Shown here: positions 16,139-25,374 of the stretch, one piece after another
Layout: every line of letters begins with the position of its first letter
Position numbering within the stretch: position 1 is the stretch's first letter
Source: Nitrosomonas sp. Is35
GTDB taxonomy: Bacteria > Pseudomonadota > Gammaproteobacteria > Burkholderiales > Nitrosomonadaceae
Direction of reading: 5' to 3'
Length of the DNA stretch: 64,000 bases
NCBI RefSeq assembly: GCF_033063295.1
Contig: NZ_JAWJZH010000001.1
Coordinates: 2,728,001 to 2,792,000, forward strand
Notes under the pieces: generated by a model
Seen by the model: only the letters and a program-made list of their open reading frames with translations
Told to the model about the DNA's origin: nothing
Database searches by the model: none
Made by a program: the position numbers and the translations under genes

Positions 16139-17120
16139 AAAAGTAAATTACTCCGTATTAATGGAATGATACTGAAACAATTAAAACACATTAAAAATTA
16201 CTGTTTCCCACCACTCATATTGCTGTTTGAATATAGTGAAAAAATAATAAAACTTTTCAGGATTATTATATGAGTGAAAATTGGTAGACCAGATTTTACT
16301 GATGGATCATATTCGAGAGAGAGAAACTCAAAGCAATTCGCGATGACCGTATACAGTTAAAGAAGCTTATCTCTTTATCCATACAAACAGCGAATTTTAT
16401 CTGATCAGATTTCATATCAGTGCGCCTAAAAATGCTTCAACCTCATTATTTATAAGTGATCAAGTTGGTCATTATATCAAGGCGTACTTTCACGGCCTAA
16501 CCAAAAAGAAAGTATGGCACAGCTGATGGCGCTGTATGCTCTATTAAAATCCGTAAATGATGCGACAAAACAATCAGACCCTTATTTTTGGCCAGAAAAC
16601 GGCAGTATGCTTTCCAGCAAATACTGTAGGTTGGCAGTGGCCGATGAGTAATCCTCAAGAAGCTCTAAAAAAGGTAGTGAGCGACACCAGGTAAGTAGAA
16701 ATGAATCGGGAAATCGTAATTTACAAATGATAAATAAATGTTATAGCTTGATTCAATGCAGTATTGCCGTGTACAGCAGTTTCTCAGTGCTTTCGTAGAG
16801 AAAATATATTACTGGCGATTTTTCGCATTATTAATCGTAAGAATTGAATGCACTCATCGCCTAATTTGCAGTCCATAAAGGTGAATTAATAGCATAAGAT
16901 ATTTTGAGGAACTTGGGTTTACCGGAGCCACAGGAGCATTGTCTTCACCGTGAACTGGGTTATCTAGTGTGCTTGAGCAATCGGATGAAGTGGGTTGGTT
17001 ACTATCAGAAAGTAATATAAGATGCTCCGCGTTAACGGCTAAAGGGCTGGTAAGAACACAATAAATATGTAAGGAATCGAAACTTCTTGGTTTAGCAAAA
17101 ACTACGCAGGAGATACAGTA
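16139..17120. other. Long AT-rich gap with decayed fragments
   Basis: About 980 bp without an intact gene. A 45-codon frame at about 16514 (MAQLMALYALLKSVNDATKQ) resembles nothing I know. The end holds a possible four-helix-bundle remnant (16949-17064). The stretch reads as degraded coding DNA. Confidence 0.45.
16949..17064 (+). pseudogene. Possible four-helix-bundle (S23-like) protein remnant
   Basis: RELGYL reads in one frame and SVLEQSDEVGWLL in another before a stop at 17062. Four-helix-bundle proteins of the S23/avd type end with a similar pair of motifs (dLGYL ... DEVGRLL). A one-base shift near 16966 would join them. The match is short, so this is tentative. Confidence 0.25.
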
Positions 17121-17600
17121 ATGCTTGGGTTGTTTAAAGATAGTCCTGTCATTGGTAAGGGCAGTACAATTATAAAAAGTACCACCGATAAGGTTTTCAA
17201 CTTTATTGGGAATGATTTACTTAAAAATTATCCCCGATGGTCACCGGAAGTCAAGGAGTTAGAAAAACTTACCGATGGTCCCATCAAATTGGGTACTACT
17301 TGCCGTCAAGTACGTATTGATCAAGGTAATCGTTCCGAGTCGACATTCAAAGTTAAAATATTCAATGAAGGTTCACGTATCTGTTTTGAGGGAGTTTCTA
17401 ATCCCTATCGTTGCGATTATTTGATCGAGCCAGTTGGTTCAACGGATAGCCGCATTACTTTCACTTTCGAATTGTTGAGCTTAGATTTACATGTCAGGCC
17501 TTTTGAGAAACTGGTCCGCATAGCAGTGCAGGATGGCTCTGAACGAACAGTAAGAAATATTAAGAAAATCATAGAAGAAGATCAAGCAAGCTCACAATAA
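17121..17600 (+). CDS. SRPBCC-family protein next to a LOV photoreceptor
   Basis: A 159-residue protein with the SRPBCC (Bet v1-like) shape: GKGSTIIKSTTDKVFNFIGN, YPRWSPEVKELEKLTDG, LGTTCRQV and a C-terminal long helix VRIAVQDGSERTVRNIKKII. Such proteins bind hydrophobic ligands in a cavity. No specific ligand can be named. The ATG follows AGGAGATACAGT. It lies 52 bp before the short LOV gene on the same strand, so the two are probably co-transcribed, and the pair may form a light-responsive unit; this is inference. Neither gene shows damage although DNA on both sides is decayed. Confidence 0.75.
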   Translation: MLGLFKDSPVIGKGSTIIKSTTDKVFNFIGNDLLKNYPRWSPEVKELEKLTDGPIKLGTTCRQVRIDQGNRSESTFKVKIFNEGSRICFEGVSNPYRCDYLIEPVGSTDSRITFTFELLSLDLHVRPFEKLVRIAVQDGSERTVRNIKKIIEEDQASSQ

Positions 17601-17652
17601 TATGTTGTAAAAAAGTTTTTAAGCGAATAGTAAGTTAACCTGGAGAGAAAAT

Positions 17653-18108
17653 ATGGATTTTATCGTTGAAAAAGACCCTGGATTAATTCCACAAGTATTG
17701 TCTAAAATCCTTGACTCATGCGTCAATGGCGTAACATTGGCTGATCCTGATCAAGAAGACTTACCCTTGGTATATGTTAACAAAGCGTTTGAATCAATAA
17801 CTGGTTACACGTTAGCGGAGACAGTAGGTAAGAATTGCCGTTTTCTACAAGGAAATGAACATGATCAAGCAGGTGTTAAGCAATTGCGCGAAGCGATAAA
17901 AAATAAACAGCCTGTCGAAGTCGTACTGCGGAATTATCGTAAGAATGGTGAGCTGTTCTATAATCATTTATTGGTATCGCCTTTATTTGACTCACACGGC
18001 AACTTACTTTATTTCCTCGGAGTTCAGTTCGATATCACACCTCAAATCCGTGCCGAGGAAGAAATTAAATCTTTAAAAGAACAGATAGCTGCACTGAGAA
18101 AACCTTGA
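17653..18108 (+). CDS. Short LOV-domain blue-light photoreceptor
   Basis: A 151-residue protein made of one LOV/PAS domain with short helical ends. The flavin signature GKNCRFLQG (residues 59-67) contains Cys62, the residue that forms the light-induced adduct with FMN. Other LOV marks are YVNKAFESITGYT and LRNYRKNGELFYNHLLVSP, with the conserved Asn residues. There is no kinase, GGDEF or DNA-binding output domain; the C-terminal helix AEEEIKSLKEQIAALRKP looks like a dimerising coiled coil, as in the short LOV proteins of Pseudomonas putida. Signals would pass through a partner, perhaps the SRPBCC protein upstream. GGAGAG precedes the ATG. Confidence 0.9.
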   Translation: MDFIVEKDPGLIPQVLSKILDSCVNGVTLADPDQEDLPLVYVNKAFESITGYTLAETVGKNCRFLQGNEHDQAGVKQLREAIKNKQPVEVVLRNYRKNGELFYNHLLVSPLFDSHGNLLYFLGVQFDITPQIRAEEEIKSLKEQIAALRKP

Positions 18109-18257
18109 TTTCATTCAATCCTGTTGACTCCGATCAGAAATTAAACAAGTAACTCAGGTATCTTGCTACACTACAGTTGAATCTACAGTTGCTTTTTTAG
18201 AAGCTCACATACTCGTATAGATCTTTTGTTCCGGTGAGACTACCTTGGTATCGCACT

Positions 18258-18331
18258 GTTAAGTTTGCCTGCCTCCGCCATCTTCACCCAGTTGCGTAGC
18301 GTTTGCTCAACCAACCCCGGTTTCTTTGGGA
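18258..18331 (-). pseudogene. IS3-family OrfA remnant into which a later IS3 element inserted
   Basis: The minus strand encodes VEQTLRNWVKMAEAGKLN, a common IS3 OrfA stretch. It abuts the left end of the complete IS3 element, so that element landed in an older IS3-family remnant. Without the element and its 3-bp duplication the remnant would join DNA at 19648. Confidence 0.65.
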
Positions 18332-18365
18332 TGAATCGCCCCGGGTTCTGTGGAGGCTGTTTGGT

Positions 18366-19214
18366 TTAAGTAACACTGGCAGAATCCGAGTTGTCTAACT
18401 GCCGGTAGTATTGTGCCTCAGCTTCTTCCGGCGGTATATAGCCGATAGATCCCAGCAAGCGCTGGTGATTGAACCAGAATACCCAGTTTAACGTCGCCAA
18501 TTCAACAGATTCCCTGTTTTTCCAAGGCCCTCGTTTGTGAATCAATTCAGCCTTGTACAGCCCATTAATCGTTTCGGCCAGTGCGTTGTCGTAACTATCG
18601 CCACGGCTTCCTACTGACGGTTCTATTCCAGCCTCGGCAAGCCGCTCCGTATAACGGATAGAAACATACTGGGAACCCCTGTCGCTGTGATGAGTCAAGG
18701 CACCTAGCTCCGGTTGCCGAGCGTATAAAGCCTGCTCCAGTGCATCCAGTACGAAGTCCGTGTGCATGCTGGAACTGACGCGCCAACCCACGATGTACCG
18801 GGCAAACACGTCGATGACGAACGCGACATATAGCCAACCTTGCCAGGTGGAAACATAAGTAAAATCCGACACCCACAACTGGTTTGGGCGATCCGCCTTG
18901 AATTGCCGGTTCACGCGATCCAGTGGGCATGGCAGCCTCTTGTCAGGAACCGTCGTGCGGACAATCTTGCCGCGCCGCACACCTTCCAGCCCCAACCGTT
19001 TCATCAGCCGTTCTACTGTGCAGCGAGCTACCAGCATCCCTTCGCGCTTGAGTTGCCGCCATACCTTGTCGGCACCATAAACCTGCAGGTTGACCTGCCA
19101 GACTCGTTGTATCTGCGGCATCAGCTCATCATCGCGAATAGTTCGGGCACAGCGCAATGCCGGATTACGCAGCTCGACAGCGTGACGTCGATATCCTGAC
19201 GGGGCAACCTGCAA
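18366..19214 (-). CDS. IS3-family transposase OrfB (catalytic part)
   Basis: A 282-residue DDE integrase-type transposase. The N-terminal helix-turn-helix region is present (QVYGADKVWRQLKREGM), and the rve core has WVSDFTYVSTWQGWLYVAF (first Asp), THHSDRGSQYVS (second Asp) and DNALAETINGLYKAELIH (Glu). The frame is open upstream of 19214 into the end of orfA ([19 protein letters not shown]), so the active product is expected to be an OrfAB fusion made by minus-one frameshifting, as in other IS3 elements. It lies inside the element at 18332-19644. Confidence 0.93.
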   Translation of the reverse strand: MQVAPSGYRRHAVELRNPALRCARTIRDDELMPQIQRVWQVNLQVYGADKVWRQLKREGMLVARCTVERLMKRLGLEGVRRGKIVRTTVPDKRLPCPLDRVNRQFKADRPNQLWVSDFTYVSTWQGWLYVAFVIDVFARYIVGWRVSSSMHTDFVLDALEQALYARQPELGALTHHSDRGSQYVSIRYTERLAEAGIEPSVGSRGDSYDNALAETINGLYKAELIHKRGPWKNRESVELATLNWVFWFNHQRLLGSIGYIPPEEAEAQYYRQLDNSDSASVT

Positions 19215-19270
19215 TACCTTGCAGATCGGCTCGACCCCGTGGGTGTCGCGATGCCGATCGATGAATGACC

Positions 19271-19594
19271 TCAGGATTTGAGTTTGCGGTCGAGCTCCGC
19301 CTGGGCGAAAAAAGCACTGGCCAGTTTCAGAATTTCATTGGCGCGACGTAATTCCTTGACCTCACGTTCCAGTGCTTTGATATGCTGACGCTCTACACTG
19401 GTGACGCCATCTCGCAGGCCTGTGTCGATCTCGTGCTTCTTTACCCAATCATGCAATGTCGGCGATGTGCAGCCAATCTTCGGCGCTATCGATTCTATCG
19501 TTGCCCACAGCGAAGAATACTCACTGCGATGCTCTTGCACCAGACGAACTGCTCGTTCTTTGACTTCGGGGGAAAATTTATTTGATTTGTTCAT
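19271..19594 (-). CDS. IS3-family transposase OrfA
   Basis: A 107-residue OrfA. It has the helix-turn-helix used to bind the element ends ([17 protein letters not shown], then [20 protein letters not shown]) and the leucine zipper [20 protein letters not shown] (about residues 68-87) for multimer formation. It ends at 19271, and the orfB frame overlaps its 3' end one base back, which is the IS3 arrangement for programmed frameshifting. No damage is seen. Confidence 0.92.
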   Translation of the reverse strand: MNKSNKFSPEVKERAVRLVQEHRSEYSSLWATIESIAPKIGCTSPTLHDWVKKHEIDTGLRDGVTSVERQHIKALEREVKELRRANEILKLASAFFAQAELDRKLKS

Positions 19595-19748
19595 GACTCC
19601 ATTCTCTCAAGATTTGGAGCCTCCTCAAAACCCGGGGCGATTCAGGAAGGCACAATATCGATGCCTTAAAAATGAGTATCGATGCTTATTTCTCTTACAC
19701 TCAGAATCAATTAGCATTTTGAATCAGAATAAGCATAAGGAGAGTTTT

Positions 19749-20120
19749 GTGAAAACTAAAATATTTGTGTTGTTTTTCTTAATGACTACTGCGATGTTTG
19801 CTCACGCAAATATTGGTAATACAACAACCCAGCAGCATTGTACTTCGATCGGTACCGAGTCCGCACCGCTACCTCCCAATCAAGACAGCACTTGGGCAAA
19901 CGGTGGATTAAACCGTTCTCACGATAGACAAATCTATGGTGTAGACATCGTTGCTTACAAAATTAAATGGTCTTCAGGCTGGAGCGATTGGTTTGTCAAA
20001 GGTGTGAATGATCTTTATGCTTTCTCAACACCGAACTCAGCTTCACCCAGTGATCAAGATGCACGATTAGCATGGATATATTTCTATGATCACAATTTTA
20101 TAGCGATTTACTGTCAATAG
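19749..20120 (+). CDS. Small secreted protein, unknown function
   Basis: A 123-residue protein with a clear signal peptide (MKTKIFVLFFLMTTAMFAHA, cut likely after HA at about residue 20) and two cysteines in the mature part (HCTSIG and IYCQ at the very end), suggesting one disulfide. It is rich in Trp, Tyr and Asn, as in small extracellular or periplasmic proteins. I do not recognise the family. The GTG start is chosen because AAGGAG lies 7 nt before it; the open frame reaches far upstream into IS3 and is not real there. The nearest downstream hairpin is at 20283. Confidence 0.75.
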   Translation: MKTKIFVLFFLMTTAMFAHANIGNTTTQQHCTSIGTESAPLPPNQDSTWANGGLNRSHDRQIYGVDIVAYKIKWSSGWSDWFVKGVNDLYAFSTPNSASPSDQDARLAWIYFYDHNFIAIYCQ

Positions 20121-20601
20121 CTGTTACTAAACAACCCTTTTTAGTTTACGCAGTAACAATGTAGTTAGTGAGAAAAATGCAGCATTAAGTGTATCGTTGC
20201 ATGATGTTTTTGGTAGATAGCAAAGTTAAGCTTTTTTTTCATTTTTTTAGGCTCTAGACTAGCGGACATGATCTGTTAATCTAGGGCCATCTTTGTAAGA
20301 TGGCCCTGAAATAGTGAGATATTTTTTGCCTTCTTCTCTCATTCTCATTTTCAGAAGGGTAGAGATATCCAAAAATAATTAAGCTCTACGAAAACCCATG
20401 CTCTAGCTTTGCAAAGCAATTTTTCCAATCATTTTTATGTGCTACGGTTGCGCCTTGTCAGTATTTGCAAGAAAAAACCTTGGAGCCATCTAGTAATTCC
20501 TCGGCGCTTTCTTGCATCAAGAATATCACTGCTGAGTTTCTTCAGGACTTGTTCAACAAGAAATGATCTTACAGACATAATAAATACCAAATTGAAAACT
20601 G
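20121..20601. other. Gap before the RadC-like gene
   Basis: About 480 bp. It holds one strong hairpin (20283-20307) and otherwise no supported gene. The right cargo/backbone border lies somewhere here. Confidence 0.5.
20283..20307. terminator. Hairpin AGGGCCATCTT/AAGATGGCCCT
   Basis: An 11-bp perfect stem with loop tgt, 160 bp past the secreted-protein gene. No T run follows directly on the plus strand, so it may be a weak or processing-type terminator. Confidence 0.45.
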
Positions 20602-21717
20602 TCAGCGTTTATGACTTTTGCATTTGCCCGATCCGTCCTCTTCCTTCACAAATGTTCTAGGCTTCCTAAAAATGGCACTTATTTCACCGGGCATTGACGC
20701 AAACACTCCTTCTTCTCGCAATGACCGATAATCAGCCCCCTCTACAGTTAACACATCTTTTAGTATGCCAACTTCACAAGCTTTGGATAATACCGGGTGC
20801 CTGTAATCATTGGCATTCGTGATAGCAAATACCGTATTGACACCTGAATTGCGGGCAAAATTTTGCAGTCGCGCCAGCAGCAAATTTTGAGAGCGATCCA
20901 GTACCGATAAGGGTAACTCACTTAACGATAATACATATCCTGTTGCACTGATGCCTATCAAGTTAAAAAACTGATCCCGTCTCTTTAAAGTATGGCCTAT
21001 CTTTGCAAGATCCTCCGGTGAAGTTATTTTCTCCAAGAGCAGCTCATGACTTTTATAGTGGTTATTCTGATAACCACCCGCCAAGTCCCGCATCCAATTC
21101 ATAAAATCGACATGACCATCTTTATCAATGACACTGTATTGACTGGTATTGATAATGACATGGCCTTTGAAACCCGGAACAGTTGATGCAATTATTTCTG
21201 TAAGCCTGATATCCTGATTCGATGGCGTAGCATTACCCGATGGATGGTTATGCAATAACCAGTACCCATCTGCTTTAACATGTCGTCTAGTCTTTTCTAC
21301 CAAAACACCCAGATCATGTTTGTCATGCCCAATTTTTTCCAGATAGACTGCGCCCGGTAATCTGGAACTCACAGCCGTATGATGAACGATGCGATTCATA
21401 CGGGTATAGAAGATTCGCAGCGTTTCATAACGCGGATCACGCAGTATTTGCGCCATTATTGCCAGATCATGGCCTGACTTAATAGGCTGATTTAGGAAAG
21501 TGGTTTCTCCTTTTTCTCGGAAGTCTTTTGGGAAATCGCAACCCAGTAAGGTGCCACCTGCCCATCGAGCATGAGCTTCGAGCAATTCTGTATAGGCACC
21601 TCGCCCTGCTTCCCTTTGTTTTTCGGTAGTACCGGGACGAGTCTCAATGTTTTCATAAAGATCACCTTCATCAGAATGGAATGAATTTCCTGGAGTCTTT
21701 AACCTATTATCGCGCAT
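20602..21717 (-). CDS. RadC-like JAB-domain protein, long form
   Basis: A 371-residue protein whose centre is a RadC/JAB metal-binding domain: the LHNHPSGNATPSNQDIRLTE stretch at about residues 155-174 contains the HxHPSG-x-D metal motif. RadC-type JAB proteins are frequent on plasmids and ICEs, and despite the name their role in repair is not established. This form is longer than usual (about 160-220 residues). It has an extra N-terminal region with no known domain and a C-terminal domain (DQFFNLIGISATGYVLSLS to AIFRKP) that looks RadC-unrelated. It is the last gene of the leftward tra block, 20 bp after traC. Confidence 0.72.
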   Translation of the reverse strand: MRDNRLKTPGNSFHSDEGDLYENIETRPGTTEKQREAGRGAYTELLEAHARWAGGTLLGCDFPKDFREKGETTFLNQPIKSGHDLAIMAQILRDPRYETLRIFYTRMNRIVHHTAVSSRLPGAVYLEKIGHDKHDLGVLVEKTRRHVKADGYWLLHNHPSGNATPSNQDIRLTEIIASTVPGFKGHVIINTSQYSVIDKDGHVDFMNWMRDLAGGYQNNHYKSHELLLEKITSPEDLAKIGHTLKRRDQFFNLIGISATGYVLSLSELPLSVLDRSQNLLLARLQNFARNSGVNTVFAITNANDYRHPVLSKACEVGILKDVLTVEGADYRSLREEGVFASMPGEISAIFRKPRTFVKEEDGSGKCKSHKR

Positions 21718-21737
21718 CTTGTAGTCTCCTTAAAAGA

Positions 21738-24575
21738 TTACCTGGCCAATGCCCGTTTTTGCTTGATTTCCTGCTGCTTAGGTTCAATAGGGACTTGTAA
21801 CTTCAATAAGCTGTCCTGTTTAGCCTGCTGAGAAACTTTCTCAAAAACCGATCCGACCTGACGTTTTACCGCCTCAATACCCAGCGCGCTTTTATTGGCC
21901 AGATCATTAAAATCATTTAATTTCTTTGAGTCCTGCTCACCCGGTGCAAAAACCGGAAATACCGCAGCCCCATTGACCAATACCGCTGCTTCAAGCGCTT
22001 TTTCCTTGCCGGGGTTTTTGCTAAGGGTCGATTCCAGATGATGATCATCGTCGCCTGCGATAATGATTGGCTTATGTGGATACTTTTCATGCAAATCCTT
22101 AGATACTTTGGGTAGGTTACCTGAATCAAATGCGGCGATGACAGGATAATCCAGCGCCTGGGATAGCGTGTCTGCGGTGGCATAGCCTTCAGCAATAACA
22201 ATGGCAGGTGCAGCATCCAGTGCTGTAAGTCCCTGACTCTCGCCACCAACGACATGAAAGTTATTCTCCTTTCTGCTACCCGCTGCAAAAAGCTTTGCAC
22301 CACTGGGTTGTATCGTTTGTACACCCCAGATTTGTCCATGAACATCTTGTGCGGCCAGCAACAAATCACCGGCACTCAGTACAATGCTATTTGGATTTTC
22401 TTCTCGCAATACTTTGACTTCCTGCCAGTTCTGACCAATTTTGATGATTGAGTCATTGGGTAAATCATCAGCATTCTGCGGCACAATTCTCAGATCGCCT
22501 GGCCGGGCGTGCTTGTCTTTCAGATAAGGATGTTCGGAATCGGCAGCAGGTGCGATAGTCAGCAATTGTTGAATTGCATCAGCAACTTTAATTTGCTGCG
22601 CATGTTGTTCGGCTTTTCTGTTCTGCTGCTTGATAGCAGCTTGGGCGAATAGCTCGGCTTTTTGCTCATCCGTAAGAGAGTACCCCCTGGCCTTCCAGCG
22701 AATTTCAATACCGGTTCGATTATTCTTGAAATATCCGGCAGGATGACCATCCAGATGCGCCACATAAAACCCTGATTTCTCGACCGACTTGTCGCCTTCG
22801 ACTTTAATTCTGTGTTTACTGCCATCCATCACTGGATGATTGCCATCAACCAAACAACCTTGAGCGCGCAGCAAGTCAGCAAATTCCACGTGAGGATCAG
22901 TAGCTAGTTCCTGTTGGCTGGAAACATTCTCCGGTAACCAACGTTGTAATGTTTGAATATCTGCTTCTGGCCCTACATACCAGGAACGGGCCTTTTTGTC
23001 CCAACGAGCGCCAGCAGCCTTTGCTAAGTCCTTATCACGATAAGGAACGATCAAATATTGACGAGCATTGTCATCGTTTTGCTCGGCCTTGGTTCCTAAT
23101 ATCGATACTTCAGTGCTAATTGGATCATTTCGGATGCGGTTTTCATGGATGTTAGCAAGCTTAACGGCCTTTTCATGTTCATTTTGTTCTGCGGCGGCGT
23201 CGATGAGTGCAAGCAGATCAGTCAAATCCTGCGCTTCTTGTTTGGATTCACAGTCTTTCACCCATTGGAAAGTCTGATCATCACGCTGCATAGTCACACC
23301 CCAAAATTGTGGCTCCATGTTTATTAAATCAGCGGATACTATAGACTCAATACCATTTTCATTGGTTTGAATCGTATTACCCTGAATCTGTAACTGTCCA
23401 TTCCAGTCAGCCGGAATTCTAAAACCCAATTTGTCTTCCGCAACTTCTTCAAACTCCAAGTTATCAATACCGCCGCCCCTCGTAAATTTGAGTGCATCAG
23501 CAACCAGAATGATGGCATCCTGATCCTTTTTTGACATATCCTGTGTCAGATCATTAAATCGTTTGATATTGTGGGATGAGATGGTGGCCAGATCATGTGA
23601 GAGATTCAGTAAATAAGCTGCGGTGTTTTGCTTGATTTGATCCATCTTGATTGCCTCCTGTGCATAAACTTTCTGTGCAATTTCATGTTGTTGTGACAAT
23701 GCCAGTACAAAATCCTGGATTTTTTCTGCATCAGCGGCGGCACGGAATATCTCTGTCGGATCCTCCTGCAGCGCTTTGATCCATGAACTCACATAAGCCA
23801 CATGCTGCCCTGGATCATGACCAATCCCCAGCTCACCACTGAGCAGCATGCTGGCTATCTCAGCGCGTAATTCTTCGCGGCCGTAACCTTCGCTTCCAAA
23901 TGGATGCGATAGATCACGATTTAAGCGCAATTCATGGCCTGTCCAGTGCCCCAGCTCATGCAATGCAGTTGCGTAGTAGCGATCGGGGGTCGGAAACTGG
24001 TGCTTATGGGGTAAGTGGATACTGTCTGTGGATGGTCGGTAAAATGCGCGGTCTGCCTCACCATGACGAATCACGGCATTGGATGCCTGTAATATGTGTT
24101 CAGCCCGCTCCAGTGGATCCCAGTCGGGGGCTTTAATGTCAAGTTCTGGCAGATTATCCATTTGTTCCGCATTAAATACGGAGGCATAAAACACTCGGGG
24201 GCGCTCTAGTCTGACTTGTTCTTTAATTAGATTGCCTTCACTATTTAAAACAGGATTTCCGTTATCATCTTTTTTGATGTGCTCCTCAGTAAATTTCCAG
24301 TATTGCACGAGCGTGCTTTTTTCACCTTTACGCACCTGCGCACCCAGGCTTATCGCTTGCTTGTAGGTTAGCCAACGCGGATCCGTATATGCACGACTCA
24401 TCAGGTTTAGGCTATTGATGCCCCGGTAGCGCTTACCCGTAGTTGGGTTGATAGGTAATGCGGCTAGCAGATCACCTGGTTTCCACGGTTTTTGCCAGGG
24501 TGCAGCGCCTTTTTTGAGTTGCTCAATCAAATTCTCGGCGACTTGTTCATGAAAAGCCTTTTTAGCCTCTTTCAT
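21738..24575 (-). CDS. traC: TraC-like conjugative primase with ArdC-type N-terminus
   Basis: A 945-residue multidomain protein. Residues 1-130 are the ArdC/DUF1738 ssDNA-binding domain ([25 protein letters not shown]). Residues 180-300 hold a zincin-like peptidase with [10 protein letters not shown]. About residues 515-560 are a DUF5710-type domain ([19 protein letters not shown]). The C-terminal third is a toprim-type primase with [16 protein letters not shown] and [13 protein letters not shown]4 TraC is a primase that travels with the transferred strand; ArdC domains also protect incoming DNA from restriction. It overlaps the small gene upstream by 14 bp. No break is seen. Confidence 0.88.
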   Translation of the reverse strand: MKEAKKAFHEQVAENLIEQLKKGAAPWQKPWKPGDLLAALPINPTTGKRYRGINSLNLMSRAYTDPRWLTYKQAISLGAQVRKGEKSTLVQYWKFTEEHIKKDDNGNPVLNSEGNLIKEQVRLERPRVFYASVFNAEQMDNLPELDIKAPDWDPLERAEHILQASNAVIRHGEADRAFYRPSTDSIHLPHKHQFPTPDRYYATALHELGHWTGHELRLNRDLSHPFGSEGYGREELRAEIASMLLSGELGIGHDPGQHVAYVSSWIKALQEDPTEIFRAAADAEKIQDFVLALSQQHEIAQKVYAQEAIKMDQIKQNTAAYLLNLSHDLATISSHNIKRFNDLTQDMSKKDQDAIILVADALKFTRGGGIDNLEFEEVAEDKLGFRIPADWNGQLQIQGNTIQTNENGIESIVSADLINMEPQFWGVTMQRDDQTFQWVKDCESKQEAQDLTDLLALIDAAAEQNEHEKAVKLANIHENRIRNDPISTEVSILGTKAEQNDDNARQYLIVPYRDKDLAKAAGARWDKKARSWYVGPEADIQTLQRWLPENVSSQQELATDPHVEFADLLRAQGCLVDGNHPVMDGSKHRIKVEGDKSVEKSGFYVAHLDGHPAGYFKNNRTGIEIRWKARGYSLTDEQKAELFAQAAIKQQNRKAEQHAQQIKVADAIQQLLTIAPAADSEHPYLKDKHARPGDLRIVPQNADDLPNDSIIKIGQNWQEVKVLREENPNSIVLSAGDLLLAAQDVHGQIWGVQTIQPSGAKLFAAGSRKENNFHVVGGESQGLTALDAAPAIVIAEGYATADTLSQALDYPVIAAFDSGNLPKVSKDLHEKYPHKPIIIAGDDDHHLESTLSKNPGKEKALEAAVLVNGAAVFPVFAPGEQDSKKLNDFNDLANKSALGIEAVKRQVGSVFEKVSQQAKQDSLLKLQVPIEPKQQEIKQKRALAR

Positions 24576-24780
24576 CGTTAACCTCCGCTACATGATCAAT
24601 TGTGCTATCCAGCGCATCCTGTTCACTCAAGGCATCTTCCGTGAATGCGCCCAGCCTTTCAGCCTCTAAAGGATCAAATTCAGCCTGAAAGCCCGGTATT
24701 TCTGCATCGAGTAGCTTGTCCGTTATGACTTCTTGTATGTCAGGATTGTTTGTTTCAGCATCAATCAGTGGTCTATGCAT
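24562..24780 (-). CDS. Small acidic protein between traF and traC
   Basis: A 72-residue acidic protein ([20 protein letters not shown]...) that I do not recognise. ATG at 24780 is chosen for AGGAG about 9 nt before it; a longer frame from 24855 overlaps traF. It overlaps the traC start by 14 bp. It occupies the place of the small traD/traE genes of RK2, but no sequence tie to them is visible. It may be a partner of the primase. Confidence 0.6.
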   Translation of the reverse strand: MHRPLIDAETNNPDIQEVITDKLLDAEIPGFQAEFDPLEAERLGAFTEDALSEQDALDSTIDHVAEVNDERG

Positions 24781-24805
24781 GGCTTTGACTCCTATTAATT
24801 TTTGA

Positions 24806-25345
24806 TTAATGACTCCAGGTAAAAATCGGACGAAAAACTTGCTTAATCTGATCACGCGTAATCAGTCCGAAATAGCGCGCGTCAAAGGATTGCGGGTTCA
24901 AATCGGATAGCAGCAGGTACTCAGAATCATTGAGCACAGCTTTAAGCCTGTATTGCGGCAATGGTTGACCCTCAGCATCTGCTATTAGTTGAGTGCTGTT
25001 GGGTAAGTGTTTGCCATTCACAAAGATGCCAGCCTGATCGATGGAAACCGTATCTCCGGATTGTGCAAACACACGTTTGAGCAACAAACCATAGCCACCA
25101 GGGCAATCCCCTCGGTTGATGTAGGATCGATCCATAGCCATATCAAAAACCACATCCTGTGGTGGGCAAAAAGCGACATAAGCGCCGCTGACAATCGGTT
25201 CATCAACCATTTTGTAAAAACCTACTGGCAAACTGGGTGTGGTATTGATATAAATCCCGCTGATTCGTGCACCAATACTTAGTACAAATACGCTAACGCT
25301 TAGGGTCAGAATCAAAACACCCAGGATTTTGATGGGTTTTTTCAT
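24806..25345 (-). CDS. traF: TraF-like S26C peptidase, pilin cyclase
   Basis: A 179-residue membrane-bound serine peptidase of family S26C. It has an N-terminal membrane segment (residues 8-30), the catalytic Ser in [10 protein letters not shown] (about residue 38), the general-base Lys in [14 protein letters not shown] (about residue 90) and the closing [16 protein letters not shown] with the conserved Asp. In RP4, TraF cuts the TrbC pilin and joins its ends into a ring. TrbC is encoded at 1345 in this element, so the enzyme and its substrate are both present. It lies 29 bp after traG in the leftward tra block. Confidence 0.93.
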   Translation of the reverse strand: MKKPIKILGVLILTLSVSVFVLSIGARISGIYINTTPSLPVGFYKMVDEPIVSGAYVAFCPPQDVVFDMAMDRSYINRGDCPGGYGLLLKRVFAQSGDTVSIDQAGIFVNGKHLPNSTQLIADAEGQPLPQYRLKAVLNDSEYLLLSDLNPQSFDARYFGLITRDQIKQVFRPIFTWSH

Positions 25346-25374
25346 GAAATTGACTCAGTAGAGTTCGAGGTATC

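Larger units (their letters stand above)
18332..19644. mobile_element. IS3-family insertion sequence, complete
   Basis: 1,313 bp with inverted ends TGAATCGCCCCGGGTT (18332) and AACCCGGGGCGATTCA (19644). The 3-bp target duplication GGA flanks it (18329-18331 and 19645-19647), as usual for IS3. It carries overlapping orfA and orfB on the minus strand. Both look intact, so the copy may be active. Confidence 0.92.
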
